The notes below the pieces were generated by a model, which saw only the letters and a list, made by a program, of their open reading frames with translations, was not told the DNA's origin and did not search any database. A program made the translations under genes and the position numbers. From Thermoplasmata archaeon (GTDB lineage Archaea; Thermoplasmatota; Thermoplasmata; Lutacidiplasmatales; UBA184), in assembly GCA_013044425.1 (NCBI GenBank), contig JABEUK010000012.1, positions 1-14,074 of the forward strand: DNA of 14,074 nt. The letters are read 5' to 3'. Below are positions 1 through 6,981 of this stretch, piece by piece. Within the stretch, counting starts at the first letter, position 1, and each line of letters starts with the position of its first letter.

Positions 1-1
1 C

Positions 2-394
2 CCGGTCCGGCGGCTGTTCACCGACCGGTGGCGCGAGACCGAGGTCGGCATCGATTCGAGCGTTCCCCTCGCGGAGGTACGCCGCGGGATCCGGGGGATC
101 CCCGCCTACGCGGAGAGCAGCGGGTTCGCAATCCATCTGATGGAACGCGGGGCGGGCAAGTACTTCGGAGTGCGCCGAGCGCTCGGGCTGCTCGGTCTCG
201 GCCTCGAGCACGTGGTCGCGATCGGCGACGGGGACAACGACGCGAGGCTCCTACGCGCCGTAGGATTCGGGGTCAGTTTCCCCTCGGCGAGCCCCCGCGC
301 ACGGCGCGCGGCCGACCTCGTCACCCGCGCGGACGGAGCTCGCGGATTCCTCGAGGCGATCCGGGCGAGCGGTTTATCGGGAGGCCGGCCGTAG
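2..394 (+). CDS. Phosphoglycolate phosphatase, archaeal HAD type (5' end cut off by window)
   Basis: This is the C-terminal 130 residues of a HAD-superfamily hydrolase, open from the window edge to a TAG at 392-394. The visible part matches the archaeal phosphoglycolate phosphatase/sucrose-phosphatase-like branch. LMERGAGKYFGV carries the motif III lysine (GxxK). VVAIGDGDNDARLL is the motif IV acidic loop that coordinates Mg2+. The end, with its SxxARxAADLVT and G-x-R-GFLEAI elements, is typical of that family. The nucleophile motif DxDGT lies outside the window. Members dephosphorylate 2-phosphoglycolate in the cytoplasm, but a HAD fragment does not fix the substrate. An ATG at 140 gives a shorter reading frame, yet the same frame is open and protein-like upstream, so it is not the real start. 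A small zinc-finger gene follows after 19 bases. Confidence 0.72.
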   Translation, partial: PVRRLFTDRWRETEVGIDSSVPLAEVRRGIRGIPAYAESSGFAIHLMERGAGKYFGVRRALGLLGLGLEHVVAIGDGDNDARLLRAVGFGVSFPSASPRARRAADLVTRADGARGFLEAIRASGLSGGRP

Positions 395-413
395 CCTCGG
401 CCGGGATCCGGCC

Positions 414-572
414 ATGATCGTCGGTCAGTGCAGCCGGTGCGGGCGGCTCGCCACCCGCAGCTGCCCGATCTGCGGTGAGATGTACTGCTCCGAGCACATG
501 GCGCCCTCCGAACGGATCTGCTCGGACTGCGCCGGCGGAGCGCGGCGAGGCCGGGCCCCCGGGCTCTCCTAG
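414..572 (+). CDS. Small treble-clef-like zinc-finger protein (52 aa)
   Basis: An ATG at 414 opens a 52-codon frame ending in TAG at 570-572. The product has eight regularly spaced potential zinc ligands: C6-x2-C9, C17-x2-C20, C25-x2-H28 and C36-x2-C39. This looks like a two-zinc cross-brace of the HIT/B-box/AN1 kind (CSRCG, CPICGEMYCSEH, CSDC), followed by a short Arg/Gly-rich tail. Such fingers usually bind protein or RNA rather than catalyse. It starts 19 bases after the phosphatase stop on the same strand with no TATA-like element between, so it is probably co-transcribed. It ends 9 bases before the convergent membrane-protein gene. The exact family is uncertain; the cysteine pattern itself makes chance translation unlikely. 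Confidence 0.7.
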   Translation: MIVGQCSRCGRLATRSCPICGEMYCSEHMAPSERICSDCAGGARRGRAPGLS

Positions 573-581
573 GCCGTCCCG

Positions 582-920
582 TTACGGGCGCTGCTCGGAG
601 GAGTAGTCGTAGCCGGGGAGCACGAGCGGGCCCCGTGAGCTCGCGCGCGCGAGATAGAGGAAGACCACGCCCATCGTTCCCGTGAAGACGCCGATGCCGA
701 CGGTGATCCAGGCGAACCCTCCCAGGTGCGGTCCGATCCAGATCCCCCACCACAGTCGCATGCCGCCCGCGGGCGCGAGGGCGTGGGCGAGCAGGTTGAT
801 CACGACGGCGATGGCCCAACCGAAGAAGATCAGCAGCCCGCTCGCGATCTCCCATCCGAGGCGCTGATCGCCTCCGAACTCCTCCAAAGGGGTCGCGGGA
901 GACTCTTGCAGATCGACCAC
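582..920 (-). CDS. Small integral membrane protein of unknown function (112 aa)
   Basis: I do not recognise the family. With a GTG start at 920, the product has a short acidic N-terminus (residues 1-23). Hydrophobic stretches at about 25-49 (ASGLLIFFGWAIAVVINLLA) and about 57-91 (WWGIWIGPHL to VVFLYLAR) give two or three membrane segments. A short polar tail ends in Tyr, Glu and Arg. The frame stays open to an ATG at 1064, but that extra part is Arg/Gly/Pro-rich and reads like untranslated GC-rich DNA. A TATA-like CTTTAGA at 942-948, centred 25 bases before the GTG, supports a leaderless start at 920. It lies 172 bases after the end of the rpl11 operon and has its own promoter, so it is probably transcribed separately. 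Confidence 0.6.
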   Translation of the reverse strand: MVDLQESPATPLEEFGGDQRLGWEIASGLLIFFGWAIAVVINLLAHALAPAGGMRLWWGIWIGPHLGGFAWITVGIGVFTGTMGVVFLYLARASSRGPLVLPGYDYSSEQRP

Positions 921-941
921 GGGCTTGCCAGCGTAGCGGGG

Positions 942-948
942 TCTAAAG
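942..948 (-). promoter_or_regulatory. TATA-like element for the small membrane protein
   Basis: On the minus strand this reads CTTTAGA, in a strongly GC-rich surrounding. Its centre is 25 bases upstream of the GTG at 920, the usual TATA-to-start distance for an archaeal leaderless mRNA. It is the main reason for choosing that start. Confidence 0.5.
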
Positions 949-1092
949 AGGTTGCCCCGAGCGTCCCGGGGTGCGGCCGGGCCTCGGGCGGGATCACCAC
1001 GAGACCGTGGTCGGTCGCCGACGCGCCGTAGCCGGGCTCCGTGCGTTCGGGCGCCGGCGCGCACCGTTGCACGCGGCCGAAGTGTCGGTCCG

Positions 1093-1386
1093 CTATCCGA
1101 AGCCGGGCAGGGACTTCGTGTCCTTTCCGGTGCCGGGGCGCATCGGGGCCTTGCGCAGCTCCTTCGGGGTCTCCACGAGGCGGACGATCGGAGCCGACTG
1201 GACGATGTAGCTCGGAAGGCCGGTGTTGGCGTCGTGGCCGGCCCGTAGGATGTTCATGATCTCCAAGCGGACCTCGATGATCGAGCCGTCCTTGAGCTTG
1301 AGGCGGACCTTCGCGTCGCCGCCGATCACCTCGTAGTCGACGATCTCGGCGTTCGAGAGATCGGGCGGTGGGCCCCCGCCCATCAT
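1093..1386 (-). CDS. Conserved-looking unknown protein translationally coupled to L11 (97 aa)
   Basis: The start ATG at 1386 overlaps the rpl11 stop in an ATGA arrangement. An SD-like GGGAG lies 7 bases upstream, so the two are very likely translated together. I do not recognise the family. Residues 14-48 (IVDYEV, AKVRLKLKDGSIIEVRLEIMNIL) look like a beta-meander. Residues 56-72 (GLPSYIVQSAPIVRLVE) continue with strand-like sequence, and the last 20 residues are basic and Gly/Pro-rich and probably unstructured. Many archaea have L1, L10 and L12 genes after L11; none is seen here, and this gene takes that place. A ribosome- or transcription-related role is a guess from context only. It is the last gene of the ftsZ operon, and the next minus-strand gene has its own TATA-like element. 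Confidence 0.72.
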   Translation of the reverse strand: MMGGGPPPDLSNAEIVDYEVIGGDAKVRLKLKDGSIIEVRLEIMNILRAGHDANTGLPSYIVQSAPIVRLVETPKELRKAPMRPGTGKDTKSLPGFG

Positions 1387-1853
1387 GCCGAGGCTCCCTT
1401 CCGTACGACGCGCTCCTGGAGGAGCGCGCGGGGGTCCTGGCCATCGACCGTGAGTCCGAGCGAGACGCAGGTGCCAATCACCTGGTTCACCTTCTCCTCG
1501 ATCGAGCGGCCGAACATGTCGCCGCTCTTCGCCTCGGCGATCTTACGAACGGCCTCGAGCGAGACGTCCCCGACGATGTCGGTCTTCGCCTTCCCCGAGC
1601 CCTTCTCCTTCCCCGCTTCCTTCAAGAGGAGCGCGGTGACCGGAGGTCGACCGACCACGAGCGTGAACTGGCGCGTGCCGGGATCGACCCGGACGACGAC
1701 GGGAACGCGCATCCCGGCGAACTGCTTCGTTTCCTCGTTGATCTTCGCGACGACCTGCCCCACGTTGACCCCGAGGGGTCCGAGCGCGGGGCCGAGGGGC
1801 GGTCCCGCCGTCGCCTTGCCGCCCTCGACGAGGACGCTCACTTCATCCGCCAC
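1383..1853 (-). CDS. rpl11: Large ribosomal subunit protein uL11
   Basis: uL11 binds the GTPase-centre region of 23S rRNA with the stalk proteins and takes part in factor-dependent GTP hydrolysis. The 156-residue product has the N-terminal signature GPPLGPALGPLGVN and the following KINEETKQFAGMRVPV segment. The C-terminal rRNA-binding domain (GDVSLEAVRKIAEAKSGDMF, then VIGTCVSLGLTVDG) is complete. The length is normal for archaea. The start is a GTG at 1853, inside the last codons of spt5 (11-base overlap), with GGAGG 8 bases upstream at 1862-1866. The stop overlaps the next gene by 4 bases. It sits in the order ftsZ-secE-spt5-rpl11, where the spt5-rpl11 neighbourhood is conserved from bacteria (nusG-rplK) to archaea. 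Confidence 0.97.
   Translation of the reverse strand: MADEVSVLVEGGKATAGPPLGPALGPLGVNVGQVVAKINEETKQFAGMRVPVVVRVDPGTRQFTLVVGRPPVTALLLKEAGKEKGSGKAKTDIVGDVSLEAVRKIAEAKSGDMFGRSIEEKVNQVIGTCVSLGLTVDGQDPRALLQERVVRKGASA
1394..1398 (-). promoter_or_regulatory. Shine-Dalgarno site of the 97-aa gene after rpl11
   Basis: The minus strand reads AAGGGAG (1394-1400), with its GGGAG core 7 bases before the ATG at 1386, inside the last codons of rpl11. It supports the first of two tandem ATG codons as the start. Confidence 0.55.
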
Positions 1854-2868
1854 TCTTGCCGCCTCCCTTCTCCAACATGCGCACGTGATCGCCGCGCACC
1901 GTCACGGGGATCGGTACCACGGCCTCGATGAGCTCGACGGTGATCTCCTCCTTGTCCTGGTCGATCCGCTTCACGCGGGCCTTCTCGCCCTTGAACGGAC
2001 CGGCGATCAGCTCGACGATCGCCCCCTCGACGAATCCCTCGACCGTGATCTTCGGGACGAGGAGCGGCTCGACCTCTTTGAGCGTCGTCTCCCCCGCGAC
2101 GAGCCCGCGGGCCTTGCGGATCCCCTTGAGCATCTCGTGGACGCCTTCGAAGCTCATCCCCTCGGCGAAGACGTAGCCGCGCAGCGCCGCCGGCACGAGG
2201 AGCGCGAAGATGACGTCGGTCTTCTCTTCCGCGCGCGCGAGCAGCGTGTCGGCGACCTCGCGCTCGTACCCGCGCGAGCTCTTGATCGCCAGCACGGCCT
2301 GTCGGGCGACGCAGGCGAGCGTGAGCTTGGCGGGATTCCCGCCGTCCAGCGCCTTCGCTAGGAGGCGGATCTCCACGCGGTCCCCGTACCGCACTCCGAC
2401 CGGGGCGGTGATCTCGAAGGAGAGCGGAACGAGGGAGCTCTCCTCCATCGTGACGGTCACGGACTGGGAGCGGGCGAACAGCTCCACGACGGTCCGCTTC
2501 CCCGGGGGTGCCCAGCGCACGGGCCACTCGGCCCCTTCTCCGGGGTAGGTCGAGGTGTATCCGACATCGATGGTGAGCTCGACCGGGCCGGCGCTTCCGC
2601 GCTGGTGGGCGAGCACGGCGCTGAGAGTCGTGATGGTGCCGGCCGTGACCTCCCGGACGGTGTCGTCGGCGGCCTTGAGGCTCAGCTGGGACGGTTCGGC
2701 GGCACGCACCGGGGTCACGACGGGACCGGGCGGGCCGTGGGGCGCCCGAGCGGTCGCGGGAGTCGCGGGGGCCTTCCCCGGGCTCGGCGTCGGTGGATCG
2801 CCGAGGAGGCCGATGCCTTCGTCCGTGGGGTTCCCTGCCATTCCGCTTCCTATCCTTTGCACGGCCAC
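1843..2868 (-). CDS. spt5: Transcription elongation factor Spt5 (NusG family) with large N-terminal extension
   Basis: The C-terminal 150 residues are a complete archaeal Spt5. The NGN domain is at about 191-272 (VLAIKSSRGYEREVADTL, then RGYVFAEG and KGIRKARGLV). The KOW domain is at about 278-335 (EGAIVELIAGPFKGEKARVKRI). NGN binds the RNA polymerase clamp, usually with Spt4; KOW contacts RNA or ribosomal protein S10. Archaeal Spt5 is normally near 150 residues, so this 341-residue protein carries about 190 extra. Residues 10-60 are Pro/Ala-rich. Residues 125-190 (KRTVVELFARSQSVTVTM, VPLSFEITAP, DRVEIRLLAKAL) look like an Ig-like beta-sandwich. A sampled stretch of the extension has about 95% G/C in third codon positions, so it is real coding. 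The start may be GTG 2868, 4 bases after secE, or ATG 2841, residue 10 of the longer form. Confidence 0.93.
   Translation of the reverse strand: MAVQRIGSGMAGNPTDEGIGLLGDPPTPSPGKAPATPATARAPHGPPGPVVTPVRAAEPSQLSLKAADDTVREVTAGTITTLSAVLAHQRGSAGPVELTIDVGYTSTYPGEGAEWPVRWAPPGKRTVVELFARSQSVTVTMEESSLVPLSFEITAPVGVRYGDRVEIRLLAKALDGGNPAKLTLACVARQAVLAIKSSRGYEREVADTLLARAEEKTDVIFALLVPAALRGYVFAEGMSFEGVHEMLKGIRKARGLVAGETTLKEVEPLLVPKITVEGFVEGAIVELIAGPFKGEKARVKRIDQDKEEITVELIEAVVPIPVTVRGDHVRMLEKGGGKSGG
1862..1866 (-). promoter_or_regulatory. Shine-Dalgarno site of rpl11
   Basis: GGAGG on the minus strand lies 8 bases before the GTG at 1853, inside the end of the spt5 coding sequence. It decides in favour of the GTG start and suggests coupled translation of Spt5 and L11. 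Confidence 0.7.
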
Positions 2869-2872
2869 GGGA

Positions 2873-3118
2873 CTACAGCGAAGCGAAGTAGTTCGCCCAG
2901 ATCCACGGGCCGGAGAGCGTGAAGAAGAGGTAGATCCCGAAGCCCGTGAGGCCGATGATCGCCGCCCCGATGAACGTGATCGTCAGCACGCGAGTGTACT
3001 CCTCGCGGGTAGGTTTGCGAGCCATCCGCAGGATGCGTCCGTACTTGCCGTGGCCCACGTGGTGCAGGCGACCGTCGAAATCGTCCTGGGCCCGCCGGGC
3101 CCGGTCGAGGAATGTCAT
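2873..3118 (-). CDS. secE: Preprotein translocase subunit SecE (Sec61 gamma)
   Basis: SecE clamps SecY in the membrane protein-conducting channel. The 81-residue product has the usual layout. An amphipathic cytoplasmic N-terminal helix with a basic stretch (YGRILRMARKPTREEYTRV, residues 26-44) is followed by one membrane segment at about 45-68 (TITFIGAAIIGLTGFGIYLF). The single-span length is normal for archaea. The ATG at 3118 follows the ftsZ stop by 11 bases, and the TAG at 2873-2875 is 4 bases from the spt5 GTG. It is therefore embedded in the ftsZ-secE-spt5-rpl11 operon, a common archaeal order that supports the call for this short protein. Confidence 0.93.
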   Translation of the reverse strand: MTFLDRARRAQDDFDGRLHHVGHGKYGRILRMARKPTREEYTRVLTITFIGAAIIGLTGFGIYLFFTLSGPWIWANYFASL

Positions 3119-3129
3119 GGGGGTTGTAC

Positions 3130-4242
3130 CTACCGTACCGTTTCAATCTCGTGCTCGTGCGCGCGCGAGCCGTGAGATCCCGCGGACGATGCCCCGAGAA
3201 TCTGGGGGGATTTAACGCCGGTGACCACGAGCAGGACCCGGATCGTGGCCTGCATGGTAGGGTCGATGTTCGCTCCCCAGATGATGCGCGCGTTCGGGCT
3301 GATGGTCTTCTGGACGATCTCGCTCGCCTTCTGGGCTTCGCTGACCGTCATATCGGGGCCTCCGGTGACGTTGATGAGCGCCCCGGTCGCCCCGGCGATG
3401 TCGACCCGGAGCAACGGGGAGTTGATCGCCTCCATCACGGCATCCTCGGCCCGGTTGTCGCTCTCGGACTCACCGATCCCAATGAGCGCGACACCCCCGC
3501 CCTTGAGGATGGTGCGTAGGTCGTTGAAGTCGAGGTTGACGAGGCCCGGCCGCGTGATGATCTCGGTGATCCCGCGGATGGCGCTCGCGAGGACGGAATC
3601 GGCGACCTTGAAGGCGGTCTGCACGGGGAGCCGCGGCACGAGCTCGAGCAAGCGGTCGTTCGGGATCGTGATGACGGTGTCGACGACCGAGGAGAGGCGC
3701 TCGAGGCCGGCGAGCGCATTGTCGGTGCGCACCGTGCCTTCCGAGGTGAACGGAAGGGTGGCGACCGCGATCGTGAGCGGGTCCCCGCCGGAAGCCTTGG
3801 CGACCTCGGCGACGACGGGGGCGGAACCGGTCCCGGTCCCCCCACCGAGGCCCAGGGTGATGAACACCATGTCGGAGTTCGCCAGCAGCGCCTTGAGGTC
3901 ATCGCTCGCCTCTTGAGCGGCGCGTTCACCGACGTCGGGGAGCGCCCCCGCGCCGAGCCCCCGCGTGAGGCGTCGGCCGAGGAGGACCTTGCGATCGGCG
4001 TGGATCGTGAGCAGATGCTGGGCATCGGTATTGCAGGCGATCGTCACCGCACCGGAGAGCCCCTGCTCGGTGAGCCGGTTGATGGTGTTGCAGCCTCCGC
4101 CTCCACAGCCGATGACCTTGATGGTCGTTTTCAGCGTGGCGAGAACCGCTTCGAGCTCCGCGTCGTCCCCACCGGGTTTGGGAGGAGGGCGGGCGGAATC
4201 GGCCGGCAAGTGCGATAGGATCTCCTGTGCGAGTGGGCGCAT
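3130..4242 (-). CDS. ftsZ: Cell division GTPase FtsZ
   Basis: FtsZ polymerises with GTP into the mid-cell division ring. The 370-residue product has the glycine-rich nucleotide loop IKVIGCGGGGCNTINRL (41-57), NTDAQHL (71-77), and the tubulin signature GGGTGTGSAP (133-142). It also has IPNDRL (193-198) and the synergy loop NLDFNDL (236-242), which supplies the acidic residues that complete the GTPase site of the neighbouring subunit. All expected catalytic residues are present. About 35 N-terminal residues precede the core, and a C-terminal tail rich in Ser, His and Glu (350-370) could be the partner-binding tail. Its place next to secE is the usual position of archaeal ftsZ1, but the sequence alone does not separate the two paralogues. 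It is the first gene of its operon, behind a TATA box about 40 bases upstream. Confidence 0.97.
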   Translation of the reverse strand: MRPLAQEILSHLPADSARPPPKPGGDDAELEAVLATLKTTIKVIGCGGGGCNTINRLTEQGLSGAVTIACNTDAQHLLTIHADRKVLLGRRLTRGLGAGALPDVGERAAQEASDDLKALLANSDMVFITLGLGGGTGTGSAPVVAEVAKASGGDPLTIAVATLPFTSEGTVRTDNALAGLERLSSVVDTVITIPNDRLLELVPRLPVQTAFKVADSVLASAIRGITEIITRPGLVNLDFNDLRTILKGGGVALIGIGESESDNRAEDAVMEAINSPLLRVDIAGATGALINVTGGPDMTVSEAQKASEIVQKTISPNARIIWGANIDPTMQATIRVLLVVTGVKSPQILGASSAGSHGSRAHEHEIETVR

Positions 4243-4277
4243 ATCGGCTGTTCCTCGAGGGCCGGAGCATAGCCCGT

Positions 4278-4286
4278 CTTATAAAT
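4278..4286. promoter_or_regulatory. Shared TATA box between ftsZ and mptE
   Basis: The element reads CTTATAAAT on the plus strand and ATTTATAAG on the minus strand, so it looks like a TATA box in both directions. Its centre is about 32 bases before the mptE GTG (4314) and about 40 bases before the ftsZ ATG (4242). Assuming initiation about 26 bases downstream, leaders of roughly 6 and 14 bases result. No second A/T-rich element exists in the 71 bases between the two genes. Confidence 0.6.
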
Positions 4287-4313
4287 CAATGGCTCCTCTT
4301 CCGGCGGTAAGCC

Positions 4314-5039
4314 GTGGAGTACGCCGAGTGGGCCCCGGAGTATGGGCGGATCCGCGCCGCGTTCGGGTACCCGTTCGACCGGGAGGTCCGCTCGGCCGAA
4401 ACGCTGAGGCGTCTCCTCCCGCCCGCGGCCCGGAGCGATCCGTTGCGGCGGATCCACGAGCGCCTCCACGCCCGCGAGGTCATCGTGGTCGGCCTCGCGC
4501 CGGGGGCGGGACCTCCGCCGGTGTGGCGCTTGCCCCCCCGGGCGAAGACCCCGGTCATCGTAGCGGCGGATGGAGCGACCCGGGCCTGCACCGGAGCGGG
4601 CCTCGTGCCCGCCGTCATCGTGACGGATCTCGACGGCCCGGTCCCCTCGGAGATCTCGGCGAACAGTCGAGGGGCGCTCGCGGTGATCCATGCCCACGGC
4701 GACAACCTCCCGACGCTCGAGGAGTGGGTTCCCCAGTTCCCCGGCGAGCTCGCCGGATCCTGGGCCGGGCCGCCCACGGCGGACCTGATCGACGTCGGAG
4801 GATTCACCGATGGCGATCGGGCCGTCCACCTCGCCGAGCACATGGGCGCCGAGCGGATCGTCCTCTGGGGCTTCGAGTTCGATCGGATCGACGAGGAGGA
4901 CCCGCGGCTGCGCGAGCAGAAGATCCGGAAGCTCGCATTCGCTCGGACGGCCCTCCATGCGCTCGCGGCGCGGAGCTCGATCCCGATCGTCCTGTGGCTT
5001 CGGGATGGATCGTTCGACCGGCTCGGGGCTCACACGTAG
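4314..5039 (+). CDS. mptE: 6-hydroxymethyl-7,8-dihydropterin pyrophosphokinase MptE
   Basis: MptE transfers pyrophosphate from ATP to 6-hydroxymethyl-7,8-dihydropterin, a step of archaeal methanopterin/folate-type C1-carrier synthesis. It is unrelated in fold to bacterial FolK. The 241-residue product has the expected motifs in order: an N-terminal W-x2-Y segment (residues 6-10), IVAADGAT (82-89), VIVTDLDG (101-108), VIHAHGDN (124-131), GGFTDGDRAVHLAEHMGA (162-179), LWGFEFD (184-190) and a Lys-rich K-x2-K-L-x2-A helix (203-210). The acidic TDLDG and HGDN residues are those expected to hold Mg-ATP. The start is a GTG, 31 bases after a TATA-like element shared with ftsZ. The last 10 bases overlap the convergent glycosyltransferase gene. 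Folate or methanopterin as final product cannot be told from this gene. Confidence 0.92.
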   Translation: MEYAEWAPEYGRIRAAFGYPFDREVRSAETLRRLLPPAARSDPLRRIHERLHAREVIVVGLAPGAGPPPVWRLPPRAKTPVIVAADGATRACTGAGLVPAVIVTDLDGPVPSEISANSRGALAVIHAHGDNLPTLEEWVPQFPGELAGSWAGPPTADLIDVGGFTDGDRAVHLAEHMGAERIVLWGFEFDRIDEEDPRLREQKIRKLAFARTALHALAARSSIPIVLWLRDGSFDRLGAHT

Positions 5040-6805
5040 GCCGCATCGACCAGGTAGGTCACGTCCTGACCGCTCTCGTACAGCACGAGGAAGGGCGCCT
5101 GCTCGAACCACGCGATCGCCGCGGAGCTCAGCGGGAGCGCGGCCGCCGACGGATCGAGGGCGACGCCTCCGTACATCACCGAGTCGACGATCACCACGTC
5201 GATCGGGAAGGGGGAATGGGGCGCATCGGAGCTCCGTAACTCGGCGGCGGCGCTCGTCCAGTTCGATCCCGTGAACAGGGCCGGGGTCGAATCCCACGTC
5301 GCGCGATTCCCGTCGAAGCCGAACACCGCCGAGCTGAGCGGGTGGGAGCTCGCGATCACCTGGTTCTGCGGCACTCCGATGGAGACCCATAGCCACAACG
5401 CGGCATCGCCCGGCGGGTACCCTTCCTGGAATCCTCCGAACTCCGCCTGCGGGGGATAGACGATCGCCGCGTTCGCCGCCACGAGCAGGACCACGCCGAG
5501 CGACGCCGCCACGAGCGCGCGTCGGCCTCCCCGCTCGCCGGCGCGTGCGACGAGCCCCCCCACACCGATTGCGGCCAAGAGCCCGATCGGGATGAACAAG
5601 TACTCCGCGTAGCGGGAGGCCGGGATCGCTTCGACGAACCCGGACGCCGAGCTGAGGTAGTATGTCGCGAGCAGGGTGAGCGCGGCGGCGATCCCCAACG
5701 CGGTCGCCATCGTCACGGAGAGCGGGCCGAGCCGCGAGGCCGTCGGCGCCCGCCGGCTGCCGGCCGTGAGGATCCCCATACCGAGGACGGGTGCGAACCA
5801 TAGGATCGCTGTCGGGCTCGCCAGCTGGCTGGTCCCGGGGAGCGGAACGAACAGGATGGTCGCGATACCTCCGAAGATCAGGGCCGCGAGGATCGCCATG
5901 TCCCGCACGAGGCTGCGCTCGCTCGGCATCCGGACCCAGGCCCGACGGGGCCGGAACGCGCCGCGGCGCCAGTATACCAGGAGCCCGACGACCCCGACGC
6001 CGGCGAGGCCGAGCGCTTCGAGCGCGGCGAATCCGGCGAGCGCACTGCCGCCGAGTCCCGGCGCGATGACGGTCGCAACGAACGAGGACGTCCCATAGAA
6101 CCAGTAGGCGAAGGTCGCGGTGATGAAGGCGGCGACGAACCCCAGCTCGCGCGCGGGAAAACGTCGGCTCCACAGGCCCGGTCGCCAGAGCTCGAGGAGG
6201 AGGAGGCTCCCGAGCGCGCTCAGGACGAACATGAAGGAGGAGAGATGGTGGGTCACGATCAGCGCCCCGCTCGTCAGGACGAGCGGCAGGTAGAATCGGG
6301 AGTCCCGGCGACCCTCCACGAAGAGCCAGATCGCAGCGACGCACAGGAAGTCCCCGAGCGCGAGCGGCGCCGGGTGCGCAATCGAGAACATCCGGGGCAT
6401 CGCGACCGAGGCGAAGGCGGCCCCGAGCAGTGCGATCGAATCGTGGGCGTAGAGCCGGCGGAACAGCAGGAACAGCGGGAAGACGGAGAGCGCGGAGACC
6501 ACGGGGATGAGGATCGTCAGCGCGGAGAACGGGTCGATCCCGAGCGCACCGGAACCGGCCCCGGAGAGGAGGAAGATGCCGGGAAAGTCCGGATACGCCG
6601 TCCCCCAGCCGACGTACGCGGCTCCGTGCGGCAAGTGGCCGGTCGCGAGGAGGGCGTGGGTCAGCGTGTAGTACTCGCCCGAATCCGATCCAAACAGGGA
6701 GTATGAGACGTACGGTTCGACCGCGAGCACGACCAAGAGCGTCGCGAGGCCACCGAGGAAGAGCGCGGTCTCCCGCCTCACGGGCCGCCGCCCGGGATCG
6801 TCCAT
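5030..6805 (-). CDS. GT-C-like integral membrane glycosyltransferase (PMT/ArnT-like), substrate unknown
   Basis: The 591-residue protein begins with a basic cytoplasmic N-terminus and a first membrane segment at about 13-32. A long extracytoplasmic loop follows with GSDSGEYYTLTHALLATG (39-56). Its acidic pair D41/E44 lies where GT-C enzymes place their metal/catalytic acid. About ten further hydrophobic segments run to about residue 450, including IVTHHLSSF (183-191) in mid-protein. Residues 450-591 form a soluble outer domain with few hydrophobic runs. GT-C enzymes move a sugar from a lipid-phosphate donor onto protein or lipid outside the membrane. I infer a role in cell-surface glycan assembly or protein glycosylation. 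It stands alone: divergent from the basic-tail gene, convergent with mptE by 10 bases. A TATA-like element (6877-6885) predicts a leader of about 50 bases before the ATG. Confidence 0.75.
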   Translation of the reverse strand: MDDPGRRPVRRETALFLGGLATLLVVLAVEPYVSYSLFGSDSGEYYTLTHALLATGHLPHGAAYVGWGTAYPDFPGIFLLSGAGSGALGIDPFSALTILIPVVSALSVFPLFLLFRRLYAHDSIALLGAAFASVAMPRMFSIAHPAPLALGDFLCVAAIWLFVEGRRDSRFYLPLVLTSGALIVTHHLSSFMFVLSALGSLLLLELWRPGLWSRRFPARELGFVAAFITATFAYWFYGTSSFVATVIAPGLGGSALAGFAALEALGLAGVGVVGLLVYWRRGAFRPRRAWVRMPSERSLVRDMAILAALIFGGIATILFVPLPGTSQLASPTAILWFAPVLGMGILTAGSRRAPTASRLGPLSVTMATALGIAAALTLLATYYLSSASGFVEAIPASRYAEYLFIPIGLLAAIGVGGLVARAGERGGRRALVAASLGVVLLVAANAAIVYPPQAEFGGFQEGYPPGDAALWLWVSIGVPQNQVIASSHPLSSAVFGFDGNRATWDSTPALFTGSNWTSAAAELRSSDAPHSPFPIDVVIVDSVMYGGVALDPSAAALPLSSAAIAWFEQAPFLVLYESGQDVTYLVDAAYV

Positions 6806-6876
6806 CTCGGCCCACCAGAGCCCACCCCGAGCGGGTCGAGAGCCGTCATCCCGATAGGAGCGCCAGGGGAGCCCGG

Positions 6877-6885
6877 ACTATAATT
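6877..6885 (-). promoter_or_regulatory. TATA-like element for the membrane glycosyltransferase
   Basis: AATTATAGT on the minus strand is the only A/T-rich run between this gene and its divergent neighbour that points this way. It predicts initiation near 6855 and a leader of about 50 bases, longer than for the other genes here. An ATG at 6849 near the predicted start of transcription is out of frame. Confidence 0.45.
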
Positions 6886-6937
6886 GGCTCGCCCGCGGCC
6901 GCGAGAGGCGAACGCGCCGAACGTGCTCGACCCAACC

Positions 6938-6946
6938 TCTAAATAG
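6938..6946 (+). promoter_or_regulatory. TATA-like element for the basic-tail protein
   Basis: TCTAAATAG sits inside a short inverted repeat (CTCT-AAAT-AGAG, 6937-6948). The centre at 6942 predicts initiation near 6968, leaving about 14 bases before the ATG at 6982. Confidence 0.5.
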
Positions 6947-6981
6947 AGGGGCCTGGTGGGGGCGAAATCAAGGGTTTCTCG

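Noticed and set aside
921..1092. 172-base gap after the rpl11 operon as a site for another gene or RNA
   Set aside because: Apart from the TATA-like element at 942-948 I see no start with a coding-like frame, no tRNA fold and no T-rich terminator.
4131..6815. Very long (894-codon) open frame on the minus strand
   Set aside because: It is an Arg/Pro/Gly-rich out-of-frame reading of the glycosyltransferase and antisense of mptE, with no domain signal. Such long shadows are expected at this G/C content.
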